NCBI GenBank assembly: GCA_015228815.1
Contig: JADGCV010000014.1
Span: 42,104 to 90,052, forward strand
Direction of reading: 5' to 3'
Origin: Magnetococcales bacterium
Lineage (GTDB): Bacteria > Pseudomonadota > Magnetococcia > Magnetococcales > UBA8363
Length of the DNA: 47,949 bases
How positions within the stretch are numbered: the stretch's first letter is position 1; every line of letters starts with the position of its first letter. The position numbers were made by a program, and so were the translations under genes. Positions 28,401 to 43,400 of the stretch are shown in pieces. Under the pieces are notes generated by a model. It worked only from the letters and a program-made list of their open reading frames with translations. It made no database searches and had not been told where the DNA came from.

Positions 28401-31400
28401 CTTGAAACCCGGGAAGGGATCGGACTCCAGGATCTGAAATCGGCCCTTGCCGCGGGATTTGGCATCTCCGAAGGGGCCATCACCCTGGAAAACGACACGA
28501 CCGCCGGTCAGGAGGCGTTGCGCATCATCATCCCCTATCGGGTGCTCGTCAACGACTCGGTTCCCCTGGATCTGATTTTCAACGATCAGGCATTGTTGGA
28601 TCTCCTTTCGGATGCCGCCAAGGCACAACTGGCGGGATTGATCGGCGCCATCAGGGAACTCAAGGACACCGAGGGAACCGCCAAAGCCCAACTCAACGCC
28701 GACATCACCTTCAACCTGGCGCTGGGAGTCGATCTGGGGAACACCAGTCCCAACAAGGGCAAGCTGTTCCTGTATGATCATGTCGCGGGAGGGTCCGCCG
28801 GGTTTTCGGGAGATACCGGAACCTTTGCCCGGCTTGACGCCTTTTCGCTCAATGCCGCGGGAATGGCCTTTACCTCCAATCAGGGGATCTACAGCCTGGG
28901 AGTGACGGGCGGCAGCGCAAGCCTCTCGCTGGCGGGGACCAGTGGACTGATGCTTGATTCGGACGCGGCGGACGGGGCCAGTGACGGTCGTCTCTATCTC
29001 GATGCGTTTGCCGGACTCGCCACCGCCGACGCCAAGACCCTGAAATCGTCCAACTTCGACATCATCTTCGACGGGTCGGCGGAAGCAGTGCTTCCCCTGA
29101 CCCTGAGCGTCTCCGACGATCTGGGACAACTGGCGATCGAACAGATCGACGGCTTCATCAATCCCCTCCCCCTGGGAATCATGGAGGTGAAGTTCCTCAA
29201 CCTGGGCGATACCTTTGCCAAAATGGGCGGCAAGACCGGATTTACCCTCCAGGAAAGCGCCGAGGGGAGCAACAGTCACACCGTCATTTCAAGCCAGATC
29301 GTTCAGGCAGCCCTGCCGGAGCGGCCCAGTTCCGGCAACGGCACCGCGGTCACGACCCCGGAAGGGGCCCCGGTGGACAACGACAATGAAGCGGCCCTGG
29401 TCGATCCAACGCTCAATCCTTTTTTCTCGTCTTCCGATGGTTCCGGCGCCACGACCACCCCCGGCGGCATCACCACCGGTTCGAGCGGTCTGTTCAGCAC
29501 CACCCCCCAGGCCAACCCGCCCAGTTCCGGTTTCGACATCAGTCTGATCCTTCCCGACATCGAATACTGGCAGTTGGAGTTGACGGTCGTCCTCGAACGC
29601 GCCCTCGGTCCCAACTGCGAGCCCGATGAACCGGTCCATGGACCGCTTCTTTTCCTGTTGCGCGATCCCACCATTGTCGTCAACACCGTGGACAAGGTGC
29701 TGGAGACCATTCAGAAAGGACTCGATGCCTTCAGCGATGTCCTGTCCCTCCCCATCATCGGCGACCAGTTGCGCGATGCGACGCAGTTTGTCACCGATCT
29801 GAGGCGCAATGTCGTCAAAGCGCTCAACGATGCCCTGTCCTCGGCGATCGACACCTATGGCGGACTCGACAACGCCCTGCGCATGTTCATGTTCGACCTG
29901 CTCACCACCGACAGCAACAGCGACTACATCATCCAGTCCTCCGAGGTCAACGCCAATCCGTTCCTCAATTTTCTCCAGGACTACAACGGCGACCTCCAGG
30001 TCACCCCCGACGACATCGTGGTCGAGTACCTTGCCGGAACCGGGACCCCCAAGATCGACCCCGCCCTGGCGGATTATCTGGGCGTCACGCAACCCTCGAT
30101 GATCCCGGCGGTCCTGCCGGGACAACGGACTGCCTGGGTCACCTCGGGCAAGAATGTGCCCAACCTTGACAGCCATGGCGACCCGATCCTCCATGCCGAC
30201 GGCACCCCCTGCTACATCGGCGACGCAGGCGACATCATCATCGATCCAAGCCTGCGCGCCATTCTCGATGACATATCGGGGGCCATCGACAGCATGGAAG
30301 CCACCGCCGGCGATCTTCTCGGATTGATCGAAAGCACCGGGCATGACAAGAGCTTTTTCGATTCCCTGGTCAACATTGTCACCTTCATCGCCGACAAGGT
30401 CGCCCAGGGATACACCTATCAAAGCCTGTTGAAAGATGTCTTCGGCGCCGGGGTCACCGCCTCGGTGTTGACCGATGTCCTGACCGAGTTCGTCCCCTCC
30501 TCGGGGGCCCTGGCGGCGGACGCCGCGGCAACCAAGGTGGCACGGCTCACCAATCCCAACGCCATCGTCGTCAAGGCGAGCCTTGCGGAGCTGAAAGCGG
30601 CAGTCAAGGAAAAAGCGCTCCACGTCGGAACGGAAGTGGCCCTGGCGCAGAGTACCGCCATCCAATTCCGCATGCACCTGGGACAGACCTATACCCCCGC
30701 CATCGATCTCAGTTTTGATATTGGCATCCCCGGACTCCCCTTGAGTCTGGAACTCGATGGCGGCATCGCGCTTGAATTGGACTGGGATCTGTTCTTCGGC
30801 TTCGGCATCGACATCAAGGACGGCTTCTACCTGATCACCAACATGCCCGGCACCGCCGGCATCGGTGAAATCACCACCTACGACCCCGTGGACAAGGGAG
30901 TCGCCACCGGCATCGCCAGCAATCATCATGATGTTCACATCGACAACCTGTGGCTCGTCGGCAAACCGACCTTCACCCCGGCGGTCAAGGAACTGAGCGC
31001 CCAACTCAACGTTTTTCTCGCCCCCGGCGGCGGTAGCGGCCCGGCGCGGTTGAACGCGGAACTGTTCGTGCTGAATGGCACCCTGACGGACAATTGGGAT
31101 GGCTGGATCAAGGACAACGACACCGGCATCTGGGGCAACGGCACCGACTCCATGGGCCGGTTGTCGGGATCGATGTCACCAACCTATGGCCGCAGCGATT
31201 CGCTGTTCGATGGCGATACCGGGGCGGACGGTTCGCGGACCCGGTTGCAGCTCAATCTGGCGGTGGATCTCAAGGACAAGGGATTGTTCGGGATTTCGGC
31301 CCTTTCGTCCCTGACCAACGGTCGTCTGACCTTCAGCGATCTGCGCACCGCCAAGCTCTCCGATCTGGTCGCGGTCGAATGGGATGCCAAGGCCCAGGTC

Positions 31401-34400
31401 AACATGCATATGGAACTCGGCATTTCCCTGGGAGGGGAAGGTTATCTGCCCAAGATCATGGGCGATTTCCACCTGACCTATGAAAACGGCAACAAGAACC
31501 AGTACGTCCAGAAGATCGAAAAATTCTTTTCCACCGGATACGACACCCTGTTCCACGTCGGCGCCCCCAATATATGGATGTCGGACATCTATCTCGATGT
31601 CGGTACCTTCTTCACCAAGTTCATGAATCCGATCGTCGGCTTCATCCAGGATGTGACCGACCCCATCATGCCGGTGATCGACGCCATCACCACCCCGATT
31701 CCGGGCCTTTCCGACCTCATGGGACGCGATTATTCGGCGGTGGACCTGGCGAGCGACATGTCCTCGTTGTTCGGTGGCATTTCCCAGGTCGATTTTCTCA
31801 TCGCCATCGTCAACATGCTCGATGTGATCGACGACCTGCCGACCGACACCGACGGCATGTTGATTCCGGTCTCGCAGGCCTTCGTCGTCAGCGGCACCAA
31901 GGATCGCAAACTTAATCTTTCGGCGCTGCCCTCGATCCCCGGCCTGCCCAACATCGATGTCCCGGTCGATCTTCCCTATGCCCAACTGGCCGACATCGCG
32001 GTCGAAGAGGATGGCTTCGAATTCAGCCTGAACATGGGGGTGGGCTGGCATGACGACACGACACTGCTCAGCATCTTCCGCGCCGAAATGCCGCCGCTCG
32101 CCTTCGATTTCGACCTGAACGCCGATGTCGCGGTTCCGGCCCCCTACATGGATGTCACCCCCTATGATTTTACCATCGATGGCCTCAGCGGCTCGTTCCG
32201 ACTGAACATCAAGGCGGGCTGGCAGGACTTGCACCTGTCAGACATCCTCTCGGGCGATTTTGCGCCGCGCTTCGATGTCACCATCGAGGTCCCCAACGGT
32301 TTCAACATCGATACCCAGGTGTTGCCCGTCCTGAAGGTCCTGTTGCCACGAATGACCTGGTCCATCGGCAGCCACACCTGGGTTTGGGCCTCGGGCGGCG
32401 AATTCGTCATCGACTGGCCCGAGGCTTTGTCGATGTTTGTCGATCCGAGCAATGTAAAGACCATCGACATGACCGGGGCCTCGTTCAACGTCAACCTGGG
32501 AAGCATCGATCCCTTTCTGCCGCAAATCCAGGTTCAATGGCCGACGGTGCGCTGGATCGGCCTCGGAAAGGAATTTGCCTGGGATCAGAGCCAAACGACA
32601 AACCTGGGTTGGTCGAGCATCATTTCCGACAATGGCCTCCTCTCGGCCCTGGTCGATCCCAACTGGACCATCACGGTCCAAATGCCCGATGTCTGGTTGC
32701 CGAGCATCAGCCTGTTCGACCTTCTGCCCGACATCGATTTCGACTTCGACTTTGGCCTGCCCGGACTGCCGTCACTCCCGGACATCAACATCGACCTTCC
32801 CGACATCGACATGCCGGGACAACAGACCGTTTCGCCGAAACAGGCGTTCGACGACTTCAAGAACAAGTTGAAAAAACCGGGCAGCGCCCTTAAATTTCCG
32901 ATTCTTGAGGATCCGGTCGGGTCGGTGATCGCCATGTTGACGGGAGAACATGCCGATCTGGTCACGTTTACCCCGAACAACCTGAATCTGGAAGTCGGTT
33001 TCCGCGTCTCCTATCCGGTCTATCCGCCGTTGTATGTCGGCCTGGGTGGCAGCATCAGCATCGATGTCGCCCTGACCCTGGGTTTTGATACCTACGGCAT
33101 CAGCAAGTTTTTCGACAGTCATAACCTGGTCGATATTCTCGATGGATTCTACGTCAGCGACAACATTGTCAACGGAGTGGACCAACCCGAAATCACGTTG
33201 AACGCCAAACTCTACGCCTTCGCCGAACTCAATGTGTTCGTCGCCCGCGGTGGCGTCGAGGGGGGAATCAAACTGGAAGGGACGCTCGACATCTATGACG
33301 AAAACAAGGACAACAAATACCGTGCCTCCGAACTGATCGCCGCCGTCTCCGAGGATCCTCTGGACGTGGTCGAAATGCACCTGCGCGGCTCAGCCTACAT
33401 CGCCGCCTATGTGGACATCAATGTCATTTTCGACTGGGTCCGGGTGTGGGAATGGACCTTCATGGATGTGACGCTGTTCGAGTGGGAACACGATCCGGGG
33501 GCGAAAAAACCGGTCCTGGGATCGATGGATGGATCGATCCTGACCCTGCACGCCGGTTCCACCATTGGCAGCATCGATGGGGAAGATTCCGTGAACAAGG
33601 GGGCCATCGATCGCAAACGCCGCAGCACCGACGACGGCAACGAATCCTTCACCCTGACCGGAAGTGGCGGTCTGGTCGAGATCAGCGCCATTCTGACCAA
33701 TGGCCAGACCTATACCAAGACCTTCGCCGGAGTGACCCGGGTCAAGGCCTTCGGCGGCGCTGGCGACGACACATTTGACGCCTCGGCCCTCGACCTGCCG
33801 GTGCTGTTCATCGCCGGCGACGGCAACGACACCTTGAAAGGCGGCTCGGGAGATGATGTCCTGATCGGTTCGGATTCAGGGACAGCCATCCTGATCGGCG
33901 GCGGCGGCAACGACCGGCTGATCGCCCGTGGGGGAACGACCGACATGCAGGGTGGGACGGGGGACGATACCTACCGCTTCCTGGAAGGATGGAACAGCGC
34001 CACCATCGACGATGCCAACGGCGACAACATGTTTGACTTCACTGCCCAAGGGAGCGCCGTCACCATCGACGATGCCTACTTCCAGGCCATGGAAGGGGGC
34101 AACCAGGTCACCTGGGACGCGACGACCTCGATCGATGTCATTCAGGGCGGTTCGGGAGATGACCTGATCGATTTTTCGGGGGATGCCGCCAATCTGCTGG
34201 TGACCCTCACCGGCACCAATGAAGGATGGGTCAAGGGAAGCGGCAGCGGCAAGACGCAAACCTCCTTCGACGCCACCACCCATCAGGACATGAAGGACGC
34301 GGGCGACAATGGCGGTCGCGGCTTCAAGTTCGAGGGATTCGAAAACATCATCGGTGGCCAGGGAAGCGATGTGTTCCGCCTCCAGGACGGTGCCTCCCTG

Positions 34401-37400
34401 ACCGGTTCGCTGTATGGCGACACCACCCCGGGCGCCTACCATGACGCCTCGGGCAATGAGGTCGCCAATGCCCGCAACACCATCGATTTTTCCGAATACA
34501 CCAACGCCATCACCCTGGATCTGGAAGGGCAGAGCGCCTTCGGCAGCGCCGGAGCGACGACGATCACCGTCCGCGGCTTTCACAATATTTTCGGCGGATC
34601 ATCGAACGATCGCCTGTCGGGCGATGGCCGCAACAACATGATCGTCGGCAACAACGGTACCGACATCATCGAGGGAAAATCGGCCCATGACCTCCTGGTG
34701 GCGGATACGTTTGTCACCTACAAAAACCTGATCGGCAGCCAGACCCGTCCCGCCGATGCCGATTTAAACAATGTCACCGATTATCTGACCCTCCAGACCG
34801 CCGGGGCCGCGGAATTCGGCGCCGCCTCGCGCAACTGGATCTGGAAGGGACAAACCCTGGAAAACAAGAGCCTTTCGACCGCCGGCAAACAAACCCTCAA
34901 GGGGGGCAGCGGCAACGATGTCATCCTGGGAGCGCTCGGCGGGGATGTCATCAACATCGGCGGCTCCGGCGAAGGCAACGACACCATCATGGCCGACCTG
35001 GGCCAGGTCGCGATCGATTTCAACTTCCGTTCCGCCCTGTCCGCCACGACCTTCGGCAACAAGGGGGGCGGCGGCGACACCATCTATCTGGGAACCGGCA
35101 GCAATCTGGTATTGGCGGGCAGCGGTCGGGACACCATCTACAGCGTCGATACGGCCAACAGTTTCAATATCATCCTGGCCGACAACGGCACCGTGCAATA
35201 CCGCACCACCGAGGTGACGGTTTCCGGACAGACCAAACGGACCTTCGCGGAGGTCTCGGGCCGGAGTCACCTTCTTGATTTCGTCGAAGCCCCGGTGGAC
35301 GAGACGGGAGGACAAGGAAATGACGATACCTTGAGCCTGGGAAGCGCCTCGGCCATCGTCCTGGGAGGGGCCGGAAAGGATGCCATCACCTTTACCGCCG
35401 CCACCTCCACAGGCGCCAACCATCGCTTCATCTCCGGCGATCACGCCCGAATCGATACCGATGCCAACGGCGGGGCGGTCTCTTTCAAGAGCCTCGATCT
35501 TCTCGAATCGACCGGTGACGCGGATGTGATCACGGTTGGCAACCAGAACGATCTTGCGGCGCGTTATCTGGGCAGCAATTACATCATCGCCGGCGCCGGA
35601 GCGGACAAGGTGCTGGTTTCGGCAACACTGGACGCCACCACCGGGGTGATCACCGTGGGGGCAGCCAACAGCACCGATGTCATCCTCGGCGACCACGGCG
35701 AAATCACCCGTTGGGATTCCGTCGCCGCGACGACCTTCAACCAACTCAAACAGGTCAAAAGCACCCAAACCAACCAGGGAGGCGCCGATCTGATCCAGAC
35801 CGCCAATGGCGGCAAGACCATCGTCGGCGGCTATGGTCAGGATTCGGTCACGGTCACCACCACCAGCAACTCGATTCGCCATGTTGTCGGTGACAACGGA
35901 CAACTTGAGTTTAACAGTGTCGGCGGCATGCAGACGATGACCTCCCTGGATACGGTAAGTACCACGGGTGGCAACGACATCATCGTCATCGCCCCCACGG
36001 CATCCACCCAGGACCTGGGACACAATTTTATTATTGCCGGTATGGGGGACGACAAGGTGCTCATTGCCGCCAGCCTTGATCCGGTCAGCGGCGCCATCAC
36101 CGCCAACGCCGCCAACGCCGTCGATGTCCTCCTCGGCGACAACGGCACGATCACCAACTGGGCCGCCTCCCCCGAGGTTCTTCTCCATAACCGCCAACAA
36201 GTCATCAGTACCCAGTTGAGCCTGGGAGGCAATGACGTTATTCATGCCGCTAACGGCGACAAAACCATCATCGGCGGTTTTGGCCAGGATACCGTGACCG
36301 TCACAACGACCAGCACCTCCATTCGCCAGGTCGTCGGTGATAACGGGCAGATTGAGTTTAACAGTGTCGGCGGCATGTTGAGCATGACCTCGCTCGATAC
36401 CGTCACCACCACCGGCGACAACGATGTCATCGTCATCGCCCCCACGGCATCCACTCAGGACCTGGGACATAATTTTGTCATCGCCGGCATGGGCGCCGAC
36501 AAGGTGCTCATTGCCGCCAGCCTCGATCCGGTCAGCGGCGCCATCACCGCCAACGCCGCCACCGCCGTCGATGTCCTCCTCGGCGACAACGGCACGATCA
36601 CCAACTGGGCCGCCACCCCCGAGGTCCTTCTCCATTACCGCCAGCAGGTCATAAGCACCCAGCACGACAAGGGGGGCAATGACCTTGTTCAGGCATCCAA
36701 CGGCGACAAGACCATCATCGGCGGCTACGGCCTGGATACGATCACCGTCACCACCACCAGCGCTTCGATTCGTTATATCGTCGGTGACAATGGCCAGATT
36801 GATTTCAATAGTGTCGGCGGCATGTTGAGCATGACCTCGCTCGATACCGTCACCACCACCGGCGACAACGATGTCATCGTCATCGCCCCGGCCACGACCA
36901 ATGAAAACCTGGGCCATCATTACATCATCGCCGGCATGGGCGCCGACAAGGTGGTCGTCGCCGCCAGTCTGGACCCGGTGAGCGGCGCCATCACCCCGAA
37001 CGGCGCCACCTCGATCGATGTCATTCTTGGCGACAACGGCACGATCACCAACTGGCCGTCTTCCCCCGCCGTGGTGATCAACGAACGGCAGCAGGTGATC
37101 AGCACCCAGTTGGACAAGGGTGGCAACGACCTGATCCAGACCGCCAACGGCGACAAAACCATCGTCGGCGGGTTTGCCCAGGATCGGGTGACGGTGACCA
37201 CCACCAGCACCTCCATCCGTCACATTGCCGGCGACAATGCCCGAATCGACTTCAACAGCGTCGGCGGCATGCTCTTCATGACCTCGCTCGATACCGTGGT
37301 GACCACCGGCGACACCGACATCATCGTCGTCGCCCCGACCGCCACCACCCAAAACCTGGGCGCCAACTATATCATCGCCGGCATGGCGGCGGACGTCGTT

Positions 37401-40400
37401 CTGGTCGCGGCCTCCCTTGACCCCGTCACCTCCGCCATCACCGCCAACGCCGCCACCTCGGTCGATGTCATCATCAGCGACAACGGCTCCATCGAAAACT
37501 GGCCCTCGACGCCCGCAGTCCTCCTCAACGTCCGCAAACAGGTTCTAAGCCTTGAACTGGACAAGGGTGGCAACGACCTCATTCAAACCGCCAATGGCGA
37601 CAAGACCATTATCGGCGGTTATGGGCAGGATGTCGCGATCGTCACCACCACCAGCCAATCGATCCGACACGTCGCCGGCGATAATGCCCGGATCGACTAC
37701 AATACCGCCGGGGGCATGCTCTTCATGACCTCGCTCGATACCGTGGTGACCACCGGCGACACCGATGTCCTCGTCATCGCCCCCACCACCACGACCGAAA
37801 ACCTGGGGACCAACTTTATCATCGGCGGCATGGCGGCGGACAAGATTCTGGTCGCGGCCAGCCTTGATCCGGTCAGTGGCGCCATCACCGCCAATGCCGC
37901 CACCTCGGTCGATGTCATCATCAGCGACAACGGATCGATCACCAACTGGCCTTCCACCCCCGCCGTCGCCCTCAACCTGCGCAAGCAGGTCGTCAGCCTC
38001 CAACTGGACAAAGGGGGCAACGATCTCGTGCAAACCGCCAATGGCGACAAAACCATCATCGGCGGCTACGGCCTGGATACAATCACCGTCACCACGACCA
38101 GCAATTCCATGCGCCTGATCATCGGTGACAACGGTCAGATCGATTTTGACACCGCCGGCGGCATGATCGACATGGTGACCCTCGATACCGTGGTCGAAAC
38201 GGGAGGAAACGATGTCATCAAGGTCGGCCCGACCGCGACCTCGGCCCACACCCTGGGGACCAATTTTATTTTCGGCGGCATGGGAAATGATGAAATCTAC
38301 ATCGCCGGCGCCTACAAGAACCCGGTCACCGGAAAACTGGTTGGCGGGGCCGCGTCGAGCGAAGACGTAGTGATCGGCGACAACGGCGAAGCCCACCGTG
38401 AAGCCTTGACCAATGTCATGTTGAAGGTGTTCACCAAGGTCAACGACAAGGGCGGCAATGACATCATTGCCGGCGGCAACGGCGGCAAGGTGGTCCTGGG
38501 AGGAATCGCCAACGACCAGGTCCTGGCCATCGACGGAACGCATCTGGTCATCGGCGACAATGGTGAATTCGATTATGACCTGGTAGCCAGGAATGGCCTG
38601 TTGCGCGACATGTATGCCACCGACATCACCCTGGGCGGGGCCGATACCATCACGCTCGGGGAAGGTTTTACCGTGGTGATGGGAGGCATCGGCGCCGATG
38701 TCGTGGACATCATCGCCCAAGGGATCGCCGCGGCGACCGGATTGCACCATGTCACCGGCATCCCGACTACGGTCGGGGCCCCCAACAGTGAAAAACCGGG
38801 ACGGACCGGTCGCTTCATCGCCGGCGACAACGCCCGCGCCCGCTTCGATGTCAAGGCGGGACTGACCGACTTTGAAACCATCGATGCCATTTCAGCGACG
38901 GGTGGCGATGACACGATCACCCTGGGCAAGGCGGATGTCGCCGCCGGGACCGATCTGGGATACCAGGTGGTCATGGGTGGCATGGCCGCCGATACCATCC
39001 TGGTGCGGCAGGATTACCGCAGTCAGGATGTAATCCTGGGCGACAACGGCGAACTGCACCGCAAACCCCTGGGATACGCCCATGTTTCCATCGGCAGCCT
39101 GGTGACCAATCTTGGCGGAACCGACGATATCCGCACTGGACGCGGCGACAAGATCATCCTCGGTGGTTTTTCCAGCGATGTCGTCAATGCGCGCACGGTT
39201 CGGGAAAGCGGCAAGGATGAACGGGTGATCGCTTTGGGCGATTCCGGACTTCTTTCCTACGATCTTGGTGGCGGCGGCACCCTTCAAAAGGTCGAAAGTT
39301 TGACCATCCAGTTCGGTGGCGCCGACACGGTCACCATCGGCGATGGTGATGTCACCTTCATCGGCGGTTATGGCAACGATACCCTGGCGGTGGATTCCTC
39401 GGAACTGGCCTTTCGCAGCGTCGCGGGCGACAACGCCCAGATCACCTTTGCCGCAACCGCCGTCGTCGCCGATCAGGCGGCAAGCCAGTTGAGTCTTCTG
39501 ACCCTGGACCTCACCGGGGTGACGGGCGGTGTGGACAACCTGAGAATCGGCCCGGTCGGAGGGATCAGCGGTGACCTGGGCGAGGTGGTCCTGGCGGCGG
39601 GCATGGGATCGGACACGGTCCGGATCTCGGGTGAAACGGTCAAGACGACCTTGCTGGGCGACAATGGCCAGATTCTCCGCGCCTCCGGTGTCGGCGGTGC
39701 CCGTCTTTCGGTCATCAGCCTGTTGCCGGAACAGGGAGCAGGCGATTTGATCGAAACCGTCGGCGGCGACCATGTCCTGGTCGGTGGCGCCGGCGCCGAT
39801 ACGTTGCGCGCCGGCAAGGGGATCGGAGTGGTGTTCGGCGACTCGGGACGCATCACCTATGACGCGGGTGTGATCCGTTCCGCCGCCAGTTCCGGCATTG
39901 CCCAGGGGGGCAACGACATCGTCGAATTGGGCGCGGTGGGAAGCAGCGATGGCCTGCAAATCTTCGTCGGCGGCTTCGGCGCCGATACCCTGAACATGCA
40001 ATCCCAGACCGGCAATGGCATTTCCGCGATGGAACGGGCCGTTGCGGGAGACAATGCCAGCCTCAATTTCGATACCAGCGGTCGTCTGACCGCCTTTGCC
40101 ACCGCCGACTCCGATACCTCCACCGGCGGCGCCGACATCCTGACCGTGATCATGACCGGCACGGCCCCCGCGAACACCCCTTTGACCGATCTCAACATCA
40201 TCGCCGGCGGCATGGGGGCCGATACCATCAATATTTTCGGGGTGACCCGCAGCATCGATGTGGTGGGCGGAGACAATCTTGACTATCGCCGCACCAGTCC
40301 CGACGCCTCCAACCTGTTCGGACAGCATATTTTCTTCGATGTCCTGCAACCGACGACCGGAGGCAACGATTCCATCCGCATCGGATCGGGCGACAAACTG

Positions 40401-43400
40401 GTCGCCGGCGGCGCCGGCGACGACCGCATCGATACCAGCACCCAGGAAGGGGATCGAAACATCATCTTCGGCGATGCCGGCGCCATCGCCTTCGATCCGG
40501 GCGGCAGCGGACGCCTGCAACAGATCGGTACCACCTCGGTCAGTACCGGAGGCCGGGATACCGTGGGCATCGGCGCCGGCGAAACCTACCTGATGGGGGG
40601 CATGGGGAACGATACCCTGACGGTCAGTGGCGCCGACAACGTGGTCCGGGTCGTCGCCGGTGACAACGCCCAGATCAACTTTGAAACCGCGACCGGCAGC
40701 GCCAACCTTGGAAAACCGATCCTGGTGCAAAGCACCGGGAGCGACACCGTCGATGCCTCATTGGTAGTCGATACCCTGACCCTGGGAAGCACCGGAACCA
40801 ACATGGTCCTCGGAGGTCCCGGTGTGGACACCCTATCGGGAAGCCGGGGTACAAGCCATTTCGTGGTCCCCGGAAGTGGTACCATCGATCCGATCAACCG
40901 CATCGTCAGTGTGGTCCTTCTCGGGCAATACAATGAAATGGGAATCACTGACACCACATTGGTCTATCCGCTTGCGTCCTCTGGAGGCTCCGGCGGCTCC
41001 AGTGGTTCGGGCGGCTCCAGCGGTTCGGGAGGAAGTTCCGGAAGCGAGGACACAACCGCCACCGGTACCATCACGGGAGAAGGAACCGTCGCCGAAGACG
41101 GTACGATGAGTGCTTCGGGAAATATTTCCTATCCGGCGCTCGATGGTGGTCTCGCCACGTTCGTCGCTTCCGAAACGGCGGGGACTTTCGGCACTTTAAG
41201 GATGCTGAGCAATGGCAGTTGGACCTATACCCTCGACAATGCTTCGACGGCGGTTCAATCGCTGGATTCTGGAGAAAACCCCGGCGAAATGTTTCTGGTC
41301 ACGACCGCCGACGGCAGCCAGACGACGGTCTCCATCACCGTCACCGGCGCCAATGACACGCCGCAATTTGCCGCCGTGACGGATGGAACCCTGACCGACA
41401 GCAGCGCGGAAGACGGTTTTGCCTCTCTGACACGCACCCTGAGCGCCACCGACGCCGATTCTGGAGACGACCTGGTCTTCGGCATCAGTGGCGGGACGGT
41501 GGTCGATGGATTGGCAACCCTGGCGGGGCTTTACGGCAACCTGAATCTGGATACCCATACCGGAGAACTCACCTATGTCCCCAACGCGACGGCGATCAAC
41601 GCCCTGACCGGCACGACCTCCGAATCGTTCACCCTGAGCGCCAGCGACGGGATCGCAACGGGAACGACGATTTTCACGGTCCATCTGGCGGGAGCGGACG
41701 ATGCCCCGACCCTGGGAGGGGCATTTGCAGGCGAGGTCATGGAAGATGGCGTAGTGACGGCACATGGATCCCTGTCGATTCTCGATGTCGATTCAGGACA
41801 AAGTGGATTCGTCGCCCAGAGTGCCGCCGCCGGAACTTATGGTTTATTCAGTCTGACCTCCAGTGGTGCCTGGACCTACAGTCTTGCCAACGAAAGCGCC
41901 CGGGTACAGGCCTTGGCCGGGGGCGAACGGGTCAACGACAGCTTTACCGTATCCAGCCTTGATGGGACGACCCGAACGGTCACGATCGCCCTCACCGGCG
42001 CGGCGGACACGGCTACCTTTGGCGGAACGGGCAGAGCGACGATGAGCGAAGATGGACCGACCCTGGCCACGGGAACCTTGACCGTCGTCGATGCCGATTC
42101 GGGGAGCGGCTCTTTCGTTGCCCAGAGCGACCGGGCGGGGACCTACGGCGCCTTCAGCGTCGATTCCACGGGAGCATGGCAATATCTCATGGCCAGGGAA
42201 GGTTCCGCAGTCCAGGGACTCGCGGAGGGGCAGACCGTCCAGGATACCTTCACCGTTGCCAGCCTCGATGGCACCACCACCACGGTCACGATCGACATCC
42301 AGGGGGCCAACGATGGCGCGACCATAGCAGGTGATCGTGGCGCCACGATTCTGGAGGATGGCGCCACATCGGCAAACGGGCGGTTGACGATTGCCGACCG
42401 CGACGCAGCCCAGGGGTTTTTCACAACGCAAACGGCAACCATGGGCCGGTTTGGCCAATTCAGCATCGATCGGACGGGAGAATGGAACTATGCCCTTTCC
42501 GGAGACGCCATTCAGGGATTGACGGCAGGGGAAATGGTCGCTGAAGTTTTTCAGGTAGCCAGTATCGATGGAACCACGACCGAGGTCACGGTGACGCTCC
42601 AAGGGGCTGACGATATGGCCATTCTTGGTGGTGAAAACGTGGGTCTGGTCACCGAGGATGCGTCTCCGGTCACCGGTGGTCGATTGACCCTGGTCGATCC
42701 CGATGTGGGACAAGGAGGATTCATTGCCCAGGCTGGAACGGTTGGACATTTTGGTCTGTTCGATCTGAACCCTGATGGAACCTGGGAATACCGTCTGGCC
42801 CTTGATGCCCCACGGGTGCAAGAGCTCAACGCCAGGACCCTGGTCGTCGATCTGTTTACGGTGACGAGCATCGACGGCACCGGTAGTGTCGTCACGATTG
42901 CGGTTGCCGGGAGCGGCGATCCGGCGATGATCGGAGGCGATGCAGGGGGAACAGTCACCGAGGATCGGACGCTTGAGACCTCGGGAACCCTGACCCTCGT
43001 GGATCCCGATCAGGGAGAATCGCGGTTTGAGGTCCAGACCGACACCGAGGGTACCTATGGTACGTTTACCATCGACGCCCTGGGACAGTGGAATTATTCC
43101 CTGGCCAACGATGCGATGACGGTTCAGGGATTGACGGAAAATCAAGCGGTTTCCGAAATTTTCACGGTGCGGAGCGCTGACGGAACGGTCCATGCGGTCA
43201 CCATCACGGTCCTGGGATCGAACGATGCCGCCACTCTGGGAGGGAATGTTCAGGGAACGGTCACCGAGAATCAGGTGATTCGCGCCAAGGGAGATCTGAC
43301 CGTGGACGACCTTGATGCCGGCGAGGCGGTGTTCCTCCCCCAAACCGCGACCCTGGGAACCTACGGTACCTTCAGCGTCGATGCCGATGGCCATTGGACC

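Noticed and set aside
34764-37352. 862-codon open frame on the minus strand inside the giant gene
   Set aside because: It is a mirror of the GC-rich, highly periodic 447-bp array; the translation is itself a low-complexity Gly/Asp/Val repeat, and no start signal is seen. Other long antisense frames over the giant gene have the same explanation.
35568-38252. regular repeats considered as a CRISPR or satellite array
   Set aside because: The units are 447 bases, protein-coding in one continuous frame, with no separate spacers.
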